Counted from the stretch's first letter, positions 29,381 through 38,557 are shown. The stretch: 64,000 nucleotides of DNA from Parvimonas sp. oral taxon 393 str. F0440 (GCA_000223315.2 AFUS01000004.1:62001-126000), one strand, 5' to 3'. Translations and numbers: made by a program. The notes: a model not told the origin generated them from the letters alone.

Positions 29381-29908
29381 ATGAGAAAAATAAATTTTAG
29401 ATATAACAAAAATAGTCCAACTTTGCTATATATTATGGTTATTATAGGAATAGTGATAGGAATTCTTCTTTGTTATGAGTTTCTTATTTATTTAGGATTT
29501 GCAAGTACAAATGAGCCACAATATTTTAAAGACCATCCTAAGCATGCAGTATATTTGATTTTTGGATTAATTCCGATTTCAATGTTAGTACCTTTTTGGA
29601 TTGTCTTTAAATTTTGGAGTAGAGAAGATGAAGAAGCAGAGCTTGAACTATATGACGATTATGCAATTTTAAAGATGAAAAATGAAAAAATTAGAATCCA
29701 AAAAGGTGAATTGGAGATTAAATTTCCACAACCACAGGCAATTTTATATACTACATATATACTAAAATTACCTGAACAAAAAATCGTCTTTGTAGGTTCT
29801 TTAAAAGAAAAGAAAAAATCAAAGCTATCTTTAAACATTGCAATAAAAGAGCTATCTGCTTATAAAAAGAGAATATATTTAAAGAAGATAAATTTATTTA
29901 AACAGTAG
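29381..29908 (+). CDS. Two-helix membrane protein of unknown function
   Basis: The 175-residue protein has two membrane segments (LLYIMVIIGIVIGILLC and AVYLIFGLIPISMLVPFWIVF), then a charged cytoplasmic domain with beta-strand rhythm (AILKMKNEKIRIQKGELEIKF, KIVFVGSLKEKKK). The layout resembles small PH-like membrane proteins, but I cannot assign a family. AAAGGAGAGAATT precedes the start. A terminator follows at once. Confidence 0.7.
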   Translation: MRKINFRYNKNSPTLLYIMVIIGIVIGILLCYEFLIYLGFASTNEPQYFKDHPKHAVYLIFGLIPISMLVPFWIVFKFWSREDEEAELELYDDYAILKMKNEKIRIQKGELEIKFPQPQAILYTTYILKLPEQKIVFVGSLKEKKKSKLSLNIAIKELSAYKKRIYLKKINLFKQ

Positions 29909-29934
29909 AAATTAAAAAGCTACTGTTTTTTTGT
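29898..29934 (+). terminator. Terminator after the membrane protein gene
   Basis: AACAGTAG / CTACTGTT stem with a roughly 12-base AT-rich loop and a T7 run; its left arm overlaps the last codons. Confidence 0.8.
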
Positions 29935-29965
29935 GTTATAATTTGCTTTTTTATTTTAAATTGGT

Positions 29966-29995
29966 ATAATAAGTATGAATAAACATACTTATTAT
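29966..29995 (+). promoter_or_regulatory. Perfect 12-bp inverted repeat at the AbrB-like gene promoter
   Basis: ATAATAAGTATG and CATACTTATTAT are exact inverted arms around AATAAA. The left arm overlaps the -10 box TATAAT (29965-29970). The position between promoter and ribosome site suggests an operator for the regulator encoded just downstream. Confidence 0.7.
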
Positions 29996-30007
29996 ACGGA
30001 GGAAGAT

Positions 30008-30229
30008 ATGAAAAGTAAAAAAGATGGGAAACTTCATGCTTGGACTGCAAAGGTAGGAACTAAAGGACAAATTGTTATTCCGAAAGAGGCAAGAGAAATT
30101 TTTTCCATAGAAACTGGAGATAATTTGCTAATTCTTGGAGATGAAAGAAGAGGATTGGCAATTATGAATGGAGATGTTGCATCAAAATTTTTGATGAATA
30201 TTCAAGGTGATTTAAGTGAGGAAGATTAA
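30008..30229 (+). CDS. AbrB/SpoVT-family transcription factor
   Basis: The 73-residue protein has a single swapped-hairpin AbrB domain: AWTAKVGTKGQIVIPKEAREIFSIETGDNLLILGD. Such proteins bind AT-rich or palindromic promoter DNA as dimers. The start at 30008 is chosen because CGGAGGAAGAT lies before it; the in-frame ATG at 29975 falls inside the palindromic operator. It overlaps the following hydrolase gene, so regulator and enzyme form one unit, probably autorepressed. Confidence 0.85.
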   Translation: MKSKKDGKLHAWTAKVGTKGQIVIPKEAREIFSIETGDNLLILGDERRGLAIMNGDVASKFLMNIQGDLSEED

Positions 30230-31349
30230 AATATTGAAATTTATAGTGATAATATTTTTAGTTGTAGTTGTTTCTGTTGTAATTTATGCAATTTATAATC
30301 TAAATTATGACTATTCAGGTGAAAAGTTCAGGAAAAACAAGGCTTCAAGTTTAGGCTTAGAAGAAAAACAATTTAATTTAAAAAATGGAAATGTAATAAA
30401 TTATGTTGAAGGTCCAAAGAATGGTCCGGCTATTCTATTATTGCATGGACAAATGGTAGATTGGAAGGATTATTGTACTATATTTCCTGAATTAGTAAAA
30501 AAATATCATGTCTTTGCACTTGATTATTATGGACATGGAAAGTCAAGTAAAAATCCTGATTTATATAATATTGAAAGCATAGGTTCCGATATTGCATCAT
30601 TTATTCAAGAAAAAATTGGAGAAAAAACAATTATTTCGGGGCATTCTTCAGGTGCAATTATTACTGCCTATACAGGAGCTAAATTCCCGCAAAATGTAAA
30701 AGCGATTATTTTAGAAGACGGACCATTTTTTGCAACAGAAAAAGGACGTGCAGAAAACACATTTTCTTATAAAACTTTTGAAAATATTCACAATTATTTA
30801 ACTGAAAAACCTAATACTACTTATTTTGAACATTATCTAAAGAATGATCCGATGCGAAAACTGTTTAATGAGGGTGGAAAAGATAATTGGGATAAAATTG
30901 TGGCTAAACCTGCAATGAAAAGATTTCAAAAGGATAAGACTAAAATACCGGTTATTTGGTATTATCCACCAAAGTTAGGAGTAAATACTTTACTTCAATT
31001 AACAGCTAATTTACAAGATAAAACAGGTGATTATGATTTAAGATTCGGAGATGCATTCTATGATTTCAGTTTCTTTAAGGGGATAAAACAAGAGGAATTA
31101 TTGAAAGAAATTACTGTTCCAACTTGTATATTACATGTAAAACCACCAAAAAATACAGCTCCTTCTTATTATAATAAAGATGGACTTCTGATTTCTGCAA
31201 TGGATGAAAAAGATGCAAAGCGTGTTAAAGAATTGATTAAAGGTAGTACTTTAATTGAGGGATTCGATTCTATGCACGACATTCACGGGGATCAGCCAAA
31301 AGAATATTTGGAAAAAGTAGAAGAATTTTTATATAATATAGAAAAGTAA
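30216..31349 (+). CDS. Membrane-anchored alpha/beta hydrolase
   Basis: The product has an N-terminal membrane anchor (KFIVIIFLVVVVSVVIYAIYNL), then a hydrolase domain: LLLHGQMVDWKDY, DYYGHGKSS, the nucleophile elbow SGHSSGAIITAY, and a C-terminal histidine in SMHDIHGDQP. The start is uncertain. GTG 30216 overlaps the AbrB-like gene; TTG 30234 lies 10 bases after GAGGAAG and leaves a cleaner anchor. The substrate is unknown. Co-transcription with an AbrB-like regulator suggests a response to a small molecule or stress. Confidence 0.82.
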   Translation: MRKIKILKFIVIIFLVVVVSVVIYAIYNLNYDYSGEKFRKNKASSLGLEEKQFNLKNGNVINYVEGPKNGPAILLLHGQMVDWKDYCTIFPELVKKYHVFALDYYGHGKSSKNPDLYNIESIGSDIASFIQEKIGEKTIISGHSSGAIITAYTGAKFPQNVKAIILEDGPFFATEKGRAENTFSYKTFENIHNYLTEKPNTTYFEHYLKNDPMRKLFNEGGKDNWDKIVAKPAMKRFQKDKTKIPVIWYYPPKLGVNTLLQLTANLQDKTGDYDLRFGDAFYDFSFFKGIKQEELLKEITVPTCILHVKPPKNTAPSYYNKDGLLISAMDEKDAKRVKELIKGSTLIEGFDSMHDIHGDQPKEYLEKVEEFLYNIEK

Positions 31350-31381
31350 AATTGGTAGATTAGAATTCATTGGAGGAATAT

Positions 31382-32140
31382 ATGATAGGCATTTATTTAA
31401 GTGGAACAGGAAACACGAAACATTGTGTTGAAAAACTTGTAAATTTGATAGATGATAAGTCAAAATGTGTTCCTTTAGAATTTCCACAGATTATAGATTT
31501 ATTAAAAGAAGAGGATGTAATTTTTTTAGGCTACCCAACTCAATTTTCTAATGCTCCATTTATGGTACGAGATTTTATTAAGAAAAATAGTTCTCTTTGG
31601 AAAGGTAAAAAAGTTTTTTGTGTAAATACAATGGGACTTTTCAGTGGAGATGGAACGGGATGTACTGCAAGAATTTTAAAAAAATATGGAGCAGAAATTC
31701 TGGGAGGCATACAGATAAAAATGCCTGATTCCGTTTGCGACAGTAAGCTGTTGAAAAAAGATATTGAAGAAAATAGGCAAATAGTAAAAAATACAGATAA
31801 GCGATTAGAAGAAGTTGCAGAACAGATTAAAAAGGGAAAATATCCAAGAGAAGGACTGACTTTCATATCACATTTGAAGGGACTTTTTGGGCAAAGATTA
31901 TGGTTTTATCGTAAAACTATAGGATATACTGATAAATTAAAAATAAGTGATGATTGTAATGGTTGTGGTTTATGTAGTAGGATTTGTCCGATGAAAAATA
32001 TTCGCATAAAAGATAAAAAAGCAGTTCCTGAAAATAAATGTACAATGTGTTATAGATGCATAAGTCTATGTCCACAAAAGGCAATTACTTTGCTTGGAGA
32101 TAAGGTAATTGAACAGTCTAGGTTTGAAAAATATGTATAA
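31382..32140 (+). CDS. EFR1-type flavodoxin/ferredoxin fusion
   Basis: The 252-residue redox protein joins a flavodoxin-like domain (MIGIYLSGTGNTKHCVEKL; FLGYPTQFSNAPFM; VNTMGLFSGDG) to a C-terminal bacterial ferredoxin with two [4Fe-4S] motifs (CNGCGLCSRICP and CTMCYRCISLCP). This is the EFR1 family of anaerobes, which moves electrons between flavin and iron-sulfur partners. The ATG at 31382 follows TTGGAGGAATAT; a TTG upstream at 31370 lies within that site and is not the start. The partner is unknown. Confidence 0.9.
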   Translation: MIGIYLSGTGNTKHCVEKLVNLIDDKSKCVPLEFPQIIDLLKEEDVIFLGYPTQFSNAPFMVRDFIKKNSSLWKGKKVFCVNTMGLFSGDGTGCTARILKKYGAEILGGIQIKMPDSVCDSKLLKKDIEENRQIVKNTDKRLEEVAEQIKKGKYPREGLTFISHLKGLFGQRLWFYRKTIGYTDKLKISDDCNGCGLCSRICPMKNIRIKDKKAVPENKCTMCYRCISLCPQKAITLLGDKVIEQSRFEKYV

Positions 32141-32194
32141 TAATGTGATGATGAATATAAAGGATTAAATAAGTTGAAATTGTAGGATAAAATT

Positions 32195-32638
32195 ATGAAG
32201 ATATTGGAAATTAGAAAAAACAAAAAGCAGTATATGGAGCTTCTGATTCTTGCTGATGAACAAGAAGATATGATTGACAAATATATTGATAGAGGAATTA
32301 TGTTTGTTTTAGAGGATAATGGTGTTAAATCTGAATGTGTAGTTACTGATGAGGGAAATGGAGTTCTTGAAATAAAAAATATTGCTACAAACCCTAACTT
32401 TCAAAGAATGGGTTACGGAAAAATTCTAATTGATTTTGTTGTTACTAAATATAAAAATCAATTTTCTACATTACAAGTTGGTACGGGAGATAGTCCTAAA
32501 ACTATTGATTTTTATTTGAAATGTGGATTTTCTCGCTCGCATACTGTCAAAAATTTTTTTACGGATAATTATAATCACCCAATATATGAAGACGGTATCC
32601 AATTGGTTGATATGATTTATTTGCGTAGAGATTTATAA
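32195..32638 (+). CDS. GNAT-family N-acetyltransferase
   Basis: The 147-residue single-domain acetyltransferase has the acetyl-CoA-binding motif A (NIATNPNFQRMGYGKILIDFVV) and the family's late motif YLKCGFSRSHTV. The acceptor cannot be told. It follows the ferredoxin gene by 54 bases, with only a weak ribosome site (TAGGATAAAATT). Confidence 0.85.
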   Translation: MKILEIRKNKKQYMELLILADEQEDMIDKYIDRGIMFVLEDNGVKSECVVTDEGNGVLEIKNIATNPNFQRMGYGKILIDFVVTKYKNQFSTLQVGTGDSPKTIDFYLKCGFSRSHTVKNFFTDNYNHPIYEDGIQLVDMIYLRRDL

Positions 32639-32669
32639 ATTTGATTTTGTTTAAGCTAAAATATAGCAG

Positions 32670-32706
32670 TTTAACAGTAAGTCAATATGATTTACTGTTT
32701 TTTGTG
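32670..32706 (+). terminator. Terminator after the GNAT gene
   Basis: AACAGTAAGTCA / TGATTTACTGTT stem with a short loop and T-run. A near copy ends the DJ-1 gene at 34272. Confidence 0.8.
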
Positions 32707-32771
32707 TTTGAAATATCAATAAATATGATGTAAAATATAAAATGATAAGAAAATATTTTTAGGAGGCAGAT

Positions 32772-33056
32772 ATGTGGTTAATAATAGCAATTGGAGGAAT
32801 TGTTTTTGCTTTAATAGGTCGTATTAAGGAATATAAAGGTGAAAATTTCATAGTTTTTAAAAGGATAAGTTTGTTGATAACCGCATTATGCTTTATTAAT
32901 TTTATATATTCCGCTATAATTTATAATTCCTATTTTTCCAATACTAGTTGGAGGACTTTTTTAGAGACAATGCCTGGAGATTCTAAAAATGTATTAATTT
33001 GCATTGGCCTTTCTATTTACGTAAATTTTGTTCCGATTTCTATTTTTAGAAAATAG
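32772..33056 (+). CDS. Small membrane protein, unknown
   Basis: The 94-residue protein has three hydrophobic stretches (LIIAIGGIVFALIGRI, RISLLITALCFINFIYSAI, VLICIGLSIYVNFVPISIF). TTAGGAGGCAGAT precedes the ATG, which is strong support that it is translated. No family recognised; neighbours give no functional hint. Confidence 0.7.
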   Translation: MWLIIAIGGIVFALIGRIKEYKGENFIVFKRISLLITALCFINFIYSAIIYNSYFSNTSWRTFLETMPGDSKNVLICIGLSIYVNFVPISIFRK

Positions 33057-33101
33057 TCAAAATATAGCTAAATAAAATTGATTTAAAAGGGGGAGATAAT
33101 A

Positions 33102-33593
33102 TTGGCTAGTTGGAGCGGTATTAGGAAAAAACTTGAAAAAGAATATCTTGCTGAAAGCCTACAAGGGCATATTCAATATTTTGCTACAACTTATAGCAAA
33201 AGTCCTGACCATGAGGGACGAGCAGCAATAAGATATGACGGAAAAGAAATCATCAAAGGTTGTTTTTGGAATAACTGGTTTAAAGCCGATTTATTTCCTA
33301 AAGATGAAAAATACGAAGAAAGAATGAAAAAAGAAAATGCATTTATGGACGATACAGCTTTAAAATTGGGAGTATTTGACCAACGTTGTTTTTATAAAGC
33401 CTTTGCAGAATTTGACAATCAAAGCATAGAAATAAGCCTAAAAAGTGAAAATTTACTAGTAAGAATTTTTGCGATTTTAGATAGACGAGTTGGAAAAAGA
33501 AAGTTGATTCAAATGAAGGATACAATAGAAAATGAGCCTGATACATTTCAGGAGTTCTATGCAATTCGTATGAAGGCTGAAGGACTGGTTTAG
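33102..33593 (+). CDS. SF0329-family protein
   Basis: The 163-residue soluble protein starts with TTG behind AAAAGGGGGAGATAAT. The N-terminal WSGIRKKLEKEYLAESLQG, the middle RAAIRYDGKEI, and the end FYAIRMKAEGL match the SF0329 family seen in many Firmicutes, whose function is unknown. No signal peptide or membrane segment. Confidence 0.75.
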   Translation: MASWSGIRKKLEKEYLAESLQGHIQYFATTYSKSPDHEGRAAIRYDGKEIIKGCFWNNWFKADLFPKDEKYEERMKKENAFMDDTALKLGVFDQRCFYKAFAEFDNQSIEISLKSENLLVRIFAILDRRVGKRKLIQMKDTIENEPDTFQEFYAIRMKAEGLV

Positions 33594-33634
33594 GTTTATA
33601 AAAATAAATATATTATAAAGTGAGGGGATAGGAA

Positions 33635-34272
33635 ATGAAAAAAAGAATTGCATTATTGGTTTATCCTGATTTTAGTTTGCAAGAAGTTGCAAATTTAATG
33701 TATATATTTCGTTGGTATTTTGATACTTTTACTGATGTCATATATCCAGAATTAAATCCTGTTAGGAGTGAAGAGGGAATTTTGATAAATCCTGTAAAAA
33801 CTTGTTCTGATTTTTGTAAAGATGATTATGATTGCCTGATTCTTTCAGGATGTAGTGACTTAAGACAACCCATACGAAATAAAAAAATCAAAGAATTTTT
33901 AGGAAGCTTTGTAAATGATGATAATTTTGTGATTGGTGCAATTTGCTCCAGTCCGATATTCCTAGCACAAGCAGGCTTGTTAAAAGGGAAAAATATACGG
34001 ATTCTTTATTTGTTGAGATGAGAGAATCCTTTGCCTTTATTGAAGAAAATAATTTTTTACCACAATCAGTAGTTGAAGATGGAAATATTATAACAGCTGT
34101 TGGAAATGCATTTAATGAATTTGCAGTACATGTTGCAAGAAAACTTGGTTATGATTGTCCTGATAAAATATTAAGTGGTTATACTGACTCAAATGACATT
34201 AATGACTATATACATCATCTTCCGAAAGATGAAATATTAGAATTTAAAGAAGAATTTAAAGAATTCTTTTAA
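33635..34272 (+). pseudogene. DJ-1/PfpI-family glutamine amidotransferase-like protein, frameshifted
   Basis: This is a DJ-1/PfpI-like protein, a superfamily that includes chaperones, glyoxalases and regulators. Seen: MKKRIALLVYPDFSLQEV, DDYDCLILSGCSDL, and the nucleophile elbow IGAICSSPIFLAQAGLL with its Cys. The frame breaks at 34021. One extra A in the A5 run 33989-33993 continues it into KGKKYTDSLFVEMRESF ... ITAVGNAFNEFAVHVARKLG, about 212 residues, a normal length. GAGGGGATAGGAA precedes the ATG. Confidence 0.85.
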
Positions 34273-34306
34273 ACAGTAAGTCGTAAGATTTACTGTTTTT
34301 TGCTGT
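34272..34306 (+). terminator. Terminator after the DJ-1 family gene
   Basis: AACAGTAAGTC / GATTTACTGTT stem with a short loop and TTTTTT. Confidence 0.82.
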
Positions 34307-34331
34307 ATAGAGTTTGAATTTTATTTATTAC

Positions 34332-34453
34332 TAACGTTAACCCCTTAATCGAAGAATTTTCCTTATACGTCATCTTGAGCGAAACGTAGTGTAGTCGAAA
34401 GATCTCATACTTATGCTTGTTTACAAGCATAAGTGAATGTATCGAAGATACAT
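34332..34453. repeat. Modular hairpin-rich repeat, copy D (half element)
   Basis: TAACGTTAACCCC, TACGTCATCTTGAGCG, GAAAGATCTCATACTTATGC with GCATAAGT (hairpin), then ATGTATCGAAGATACAT. It has no right terminal repeat. It forms the left edge of the accessory island. Confidence 0.8.
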
Positions 34454-34526
34454 CTAAATATAGAATAAAAAACTTTTTAATGATATAATTAATAATATAA
34501 AAATTATATTTAGGGGATAGTATTTA

Positions 34527-35238
34527 TGGAGAAAAAAGTTTTATTTCAGTAGATGATATGACGAAATTATTGGATGATACATATGCAAAAGTATTAGGTG
34601 GAATTCCAAAAGTAAGTCCACCAATTGAAGAGTTTGCTAATGATTATTTAAGTAAGCATAATTCAAGAGAAGAGGCTTGTAAAGATATGATGGATATGCA
34701 AATAATAAAATGCACAACATCTGGAGTGGTTACAGGTCTTGGAGGACTTATAACATTACCAATAGCTTTACCTGCAAATATCGTTAATGTTTTGTATGTG
34801 CAAATAAGAATGATAGCTTGTACAGCTTATATGGCAGGTTATGACTTGCAAAGCGACCAAATACAAACTTATATTTATTCATGTCTAGCTGGATTATCTA
34901 TTAATAAATTCTTAAAAAAAGCAGGGATACAAGTAGGGGAAAAAGTAGCCACAAAATTAGTAGGGAAGATACCTGGAAAAGTATTAATTGCTATTAATAA
35001 AAAAGTTGGTTTCAGATTATTAACAAAATTTGGAAGTAAGGGAATTGTTAATATAGGGAAACTAATACCCGTAGTTGGAGCAGCAGTTAGTGGTAGTTTA
35101 GATTATGCTGAAACTAAGGTTATAGCTTCAAGGTCATATAAATGGTTTTTTGAAGGAGACTTTGATAGTGATGTTAAAACTGAAGATTATGATGATATAG
35201 ATATTTATGATGAAATAGAGTTTGAAGTTATAGATTAA
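34527..35238 (+). pseudogene. EcsC-like protein, frameshifted at codon 5
   Basis: The restored product is about 237 residues. One extra A in the A6 run 34533-34538 joins ATG 34527 (behind TAGGGGATAGTATTT) as MEKKSFISVDDMTKLL to the main frame. It then has a hydrophobic helical core (GVVTGLGGLITLPIALPANIVNVL, RMIACTAYMAGYD) and IGKLIPVVGAAVSGSLDY, the pattern of EcsC-family membrane-associated proteins, ending in an acidic tail. The function of the family is poorly known. Without the restored base a shorter start at 34558 has no ribosome site. Confidence 0.7.
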
Positions 35239-35253
35239 AAAGTTAATAATTAT

Positions 35254-35283
35254 ATAAAAAGACGATAGGAATCGTCTTTTTAA
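35254..35283 (+). terminator. Terminator after the EcsC-like gene
   Basis: AAAAAGACGAT / ATCGTCTTTTT stem with a 4-base loop. Confidence 0.9.
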
Positions 35284-35573
35284 TTTGCTAGTTAATAATA
35301 ACGTGAAATCTCTCATCAATAATTATTATGATTTTTGAAAATTAAGAAATTTTTATGGAGTTTTGAATAATTAAAATTGATAATATATTAATTATATGTT
35401 ATAATCAACATAATTTAATAACTACTATAAATATATATTTTGTTTTATGAACAATTTAACAATAGATATTAAAATCGATTAAATATGTTAATTATAGGTT
35501 TGTATGTTGTTAAGTTCTATGGAAACGATTTTTATTGTAAATGATGTATAATTGAGGGAGGATTTTTGTAAAA
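35284..35573 (+). promoter_or_regulatory. AT-rich leader of the AlbA_2 gene
   Basis: Almost pure AT sequence. A TATAAT at 35547-35552 and GGGAGG at 35556-35561 precede ATG 35574. A good -35 box was not obvious (TTATTG near 35531 is the best). No repeat element here. Confidence 0.45.
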
Positions 35574-36323
35574 ATGTCAAAAATAACGATAGATATTGAA
35601 TATGTAAAAGATTGTTTGTCAAAAATAGGATATCAAATTTCTGACTGTATAGAAAAAGAAAATAATGGAAAATTTTGGCAAATTAAATTCCATAATAGCG
35701 GAGCGGTTGTTAACATATATGATACAAATAATAAGAATAATACATGTGTTAATGGAAAATGTGAAGGTGAAGAAAAAAAGGAGCTTAAAGAATTAGTCGA
35801 TAATATTAAATGTAAAAGAATAGAAATTGATTCTATTAATTCTGAAATAGTTAATTTAATTAATAGTAAAAAAGAAGATGAAAATTATGATTTTAAAAGA
35901 GAATGGCATGATAGCAAGAAACTGGGTGATTTAATTCATGATATTTTGTGTTTGTCTAATAACACAAGAGGAAAAGATTCTTATTTGATATTTGGAGTCT
36001 CAAATAACTTTGAAATCTGTGGTGTTGATAAACAAAAAAATAGTGAAGAAATTTATGATTTGCTCAAGAGTATAAAGTTTGCGGGAGATCATATGCCAAA
36101 AGTTGAAATAAAACATATATATTATCAAAGTAAAAAAATAGATGTTCTTGTATGTAAAAAATCTAAATATATCCCTATATATTTAGCTGAAAGGTACAGG
36201 GATGTTAACCCTTTTCATATATATACTAGGGTTGGCGACACTAATACACCAAAAGCAAAAAATGCAAGTTATGAGGATGTTGAAAAATTATGGGAAATGC
36301 ATTTTAACATTTCAAAAGAATAA
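35574..36323 (+). CDS. AlbA_2 (Schlafen-like) putative nucleic-acid-binding protein
   Basis: The 249-residue protein has two parts. Residues 1-75 form a small mixed alpha/beta domain with KFWQIKFHNSGAVVNIYDT and a short VNGK turn, reminiscent of the TBP-like N-terminal domains of RnlA or RNase HIII (inference). Residues 105-245 are an AlbA_2 domain: YDFKREWHD (the conserved FK-E core), LGDLIHDILCLSNNTRGKDSYLIFGV, then the RVGDTNTPKA end. AlbA_2 proteins bind or cut nucleic acids and occur in defence and regulatory loci. The gene is followed 52 bases later by a membrane-protein gene. Confidence 0.8.
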   Translation: MSKITIDIEYVKDCLSKIGYQISDCIEKENNGKFWQIKFHNSGAVVNIYDTNNKNNTCVNGKCEGEEKKELKELVDNIKCKRIEIDSINSEIVNLINSKKEDENYDFKREWHDSKKLGDLIHDILCLSNNTRGKDSYLIFGVSNNFEICGVDKQKNSEEIYDLLKSIKFAGDHMPKVEIKHIYYQSKKIDVLVCKKSKYIPIYLAERYRDVNPFHIYTRVGDTNTPKAKNASYEDVEKLWEMHFNISKE

Positions 36324-36375
36324 GTTAAAAGAAAAATTTTAAGAAAGGAATATTTTTTGACTAGGATAAACAATT

Positions 36376-37091
36376 ATGATTAAAAATAGAAATAATAAAA
36401 AAATTTTTGAAAATAAAGATATTCTAAAAATTAACTTATCAAATTTGTATAAAGATTATAAGAATTTATCTTCTTTAACAAGTGTCTTAAAACGTGCTAA
36501 ACAAAGTAATAATAATAAAAGTTGTAACCGTATTATCATTATACTTTTTGCTGATTTAATATTTTATATAATGGGATTAGTCTTTATATCGAATAATAAA
36601 CCAAAGATAACAATTATATTGTGGATGATTTTAATAATGTTAACTATATTAATAATAGTAAAAAATTTGAAAGGATTTAATGATTATACAAATGATATAA
36701 ATAAAATTAGAGATAATGAATTTTGTAGTATTTTGAATAAATATAATATTAATTGTGATAATATTGATTATGTGATAGACTATTTTAATTTAAAAATAGA
36801 ACCTATAAGTAAATCATATAATGAATCTAATTCTATGAAACCAATTATTGATTTTTTTCTAAAATTTTTTATTTAATTATTGGCGCGATTATTCCAAATG
36901 TAATATCAGAAAGTTTTAAAACTAATAAAGTACAAACATATACTATTTCTTTTGCATTAATAATTTTATTAATAATTAGTATTGGGATATTTCGTTTATA
37001 TATGTATTTAGCTAATAGAAATAAATATGTAGAGATAACTCGTAAATTGATTATTGATTTAAAAATATTAAAAATATTAAATAAAATATAA
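36376..37091 (+). pseudogene. Four-helix membrane protein of the accessory island, frameshifted
   Basis: The restored product is about 238 residues. A helical N terminus (LSNLYKDYKNLSSLTSVLKR) is followed by a membrane hairpin (IIILFADLIFYIMGLVFI, ITIILWMILIMLTILII), a cytoplasmic helical stretch, then another pair (FFYLIIGAIIPNVI, ISFALIILLIISIGIFRLY). One extra T in the T6 run 36865-36870 joins the halves; otherwise it stops at 36876. No family recognised. The paired membrane hairpins with a long soluble segment resemble effectors of abortive-infection pairs, but this is only a resemblance. Confidence 0.65.
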
Positions 37092-37117
37092 TCTAATAAT
37101 AAGGAGAAAAGACTAAC

Positions 37118-37675
37118 ATGTTTAAAAAGCTTTTTATTGATAAGAGAAAAGAAAAAGCTACAGAAGAATTTAAAAAACCAATAGTTGATTTGAACAAAAT
37201 TAAGAATATATTATCGGAATGTTTTAAAAATAAAAATATAGATGGAGATATAATAGAGTTTGATTTAATTACTGAAAAGATTGATTATAATAAAATAATG
37301 AAAAGCTCAAAAATTAACAATAAAAAACATATTATATGGATTACATTTCTAGAAAGCGGGCACGTTGCTTTGGTAGGAGCTGGTAATGACATAGGATTTT
37401 TAACTAATAAAAACTATGGAACTTGGAGATTTTTAGACCACCTTAATGTTAAATGGGATAAATCAAAAGTAATAGTTATTCCAATAAGAGGATTAGACAT
37501 TAAAATTACTGGTTATAAGAATGTAAAAAATATACTAAAATGTCGAAATGGTGTAGAACATTGTATAGGTAAGTATTTGGTAGATGAAAATGTACCAATA
37601 TTAAATTATTATCAACATAATAATTACTGTGATGAGTTTTGGGAAAAATGCGAAAAAAATAATTATAATCTATAG
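37118..37675 (+). CDS. Unknown 185-residue soluble protein of the accessory island
   Basis: The protein starts with a Lys/Glu-rich helix (KLFIDKRKEKATEEF), then a mixed fold with HIIWITFLESGHVALVGAG, KNYGTWRFLDHLN, VIVIPIRGLDI and a Cys/His-bearing end (KCRNGVEHC, HNNYCDEFWEKC). No family recognised. AAGGAGAAAAGACTAAC precedes the start. It follows the membrane-protein gene by 26 bases and is very AT-rich like its neighbours, so the three genes may form one operon. Confidence 0.6.
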   Translation: MFKKLFIDKRKEKATEEFKKPIVDLNKIKNILSECFKNKNIDGDIIEFDLITEKIDYNKIMKSSKINNKKHIIWITFLESGHVALVGAGNDIGFLTNKNYGTWRFLDHLNVKWDKSKVIVIPIRGLDIKITGYKNVKNILKCRNGVEHCIGKYLVDENVPILNYYQHNNYCDEFWEKCEKNNYNL

Positions 37676-37819
37676 ATGTACATTTTGAGCATTATATATA
37701 ACAAAATTGGCAAAATATAAAATCAAAATTTAATTGTCCTTTAGTCGCATATTAATAAATTAAATTTAATAATTTGGTATAAAAAGATATTATAAAATAA
37801 ATAGAATAAGGAGAAAAGC

Positions 37820-38020
37820 ATGGCAAAGTATAAAATTGTTTGGGAAATAGGAGAAGAAGATTTAATATTTGATACAAAGCGAGAAGCTAAAGAATATGCA
37901 TATGAGCTTCAAGGTTATCAGAGAACAGGTGCATAAATCTTAAATATGTCTAATCCAGGCGATTATGAATATGATGAAGATGATTTTGAACCAATGAGTT
38001 TTACAATTGAAAAAATTTAA
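37820..38020 (+). pseudogene. Small acidic protein with in-frame stop
   Basis: ATG 37820 follows AAGGAGAAAAGC. The frame gives MAKYKIVWEIGEEDLIF and EYAYELQGYQRTGA, meets TAA at 37934, then goes on in the same frame as ILNMSNPGDYEYDEDDFEP to a second TAA at 38018 (66 codons). The acidic continuation looks like real protein, so the first stop is probably a GAA-to-TAA change. It is also possible that only the 38-residue form is made. Function unknown. Confidence 0.55.
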
Positions 38021-38078
38021 ATACTGATTAAATATTAAAAAATTATTTTAGTTAAATGCTATTGATAAGGATAAAAAA

Positions 38079-38107
38079 TTAAGACGATATTTCTATCGTC
38101 TTTTTTG
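38079..38107 (+). terminator. Terminator after the small acidic gene
   Basis: AAGACGATA / TATCGTCTT with a short loop and TTTTTT. Confidence 0.88.
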
Positions 38108-38123
38108 TTAGAAATGTTAGATT

Positions 38124-38250
38124 TCAAGTTCATTACATGAGATTTTCAGAGAAATTGTATCTAAGAGACAATTACTCCGTCAGCCATACTTTTGTTTAAA
38201 GTTAGCGCTAGATCGACTACAGTCGAGTGACATTGTTTTAAAGTTGCTAT
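38124..38250. repeat. Modular repeat, copy E1 (degenerate)
   Basis: It retains ATGAGATTTTCAGAG, TTGTATCTAAGAGACAA, GTTAGCGCTAGATCGAC and the right end TTGCTATGACGTAAAAG, with many changes from the other copies. Confidence 0.65.
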
Positions 38251-38310
38251 GACGTAAAAGATTTTATTTTATATTAAGATTATAAATATATTTTGAAGTT
38301 TATCTACTTT

Positions 38311-38557
38311 TAACGTTAAGCTCTTAATTTAAGATTTTTCTTTATACGTCATTTCGACCGAAACGCCGCGTAGCAAATTGAAGTAGAGAAATCTGATACT
38401 TATGCCTGTGTATAATCAAAAGTAAAAGGAATCTTTGAAACATAAATAATTGTAAATTAATTCTAAAAGGAGCTTTATGAGATTTCTCCGCTCCGTTTCA
38501 CTCCGGTCGAGATGACGTGTTAGGGGCATTGTTTTGCAAGTTGCTATGACGTGAAAC
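38311..38557. repeat. Modular repeat, copy E2 (complete, near-palindromic)
   Basis: It starts TAACGTTAAGCTC, TACGTCATTTCGACCG, and ends ACTCCGGTCGAGATGACGTG, TTGCTATGACGTGAAAC, so the two halves are mirror images. The inner hairpins are reduced, leaving a shorter element. Confidence 0.8.
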
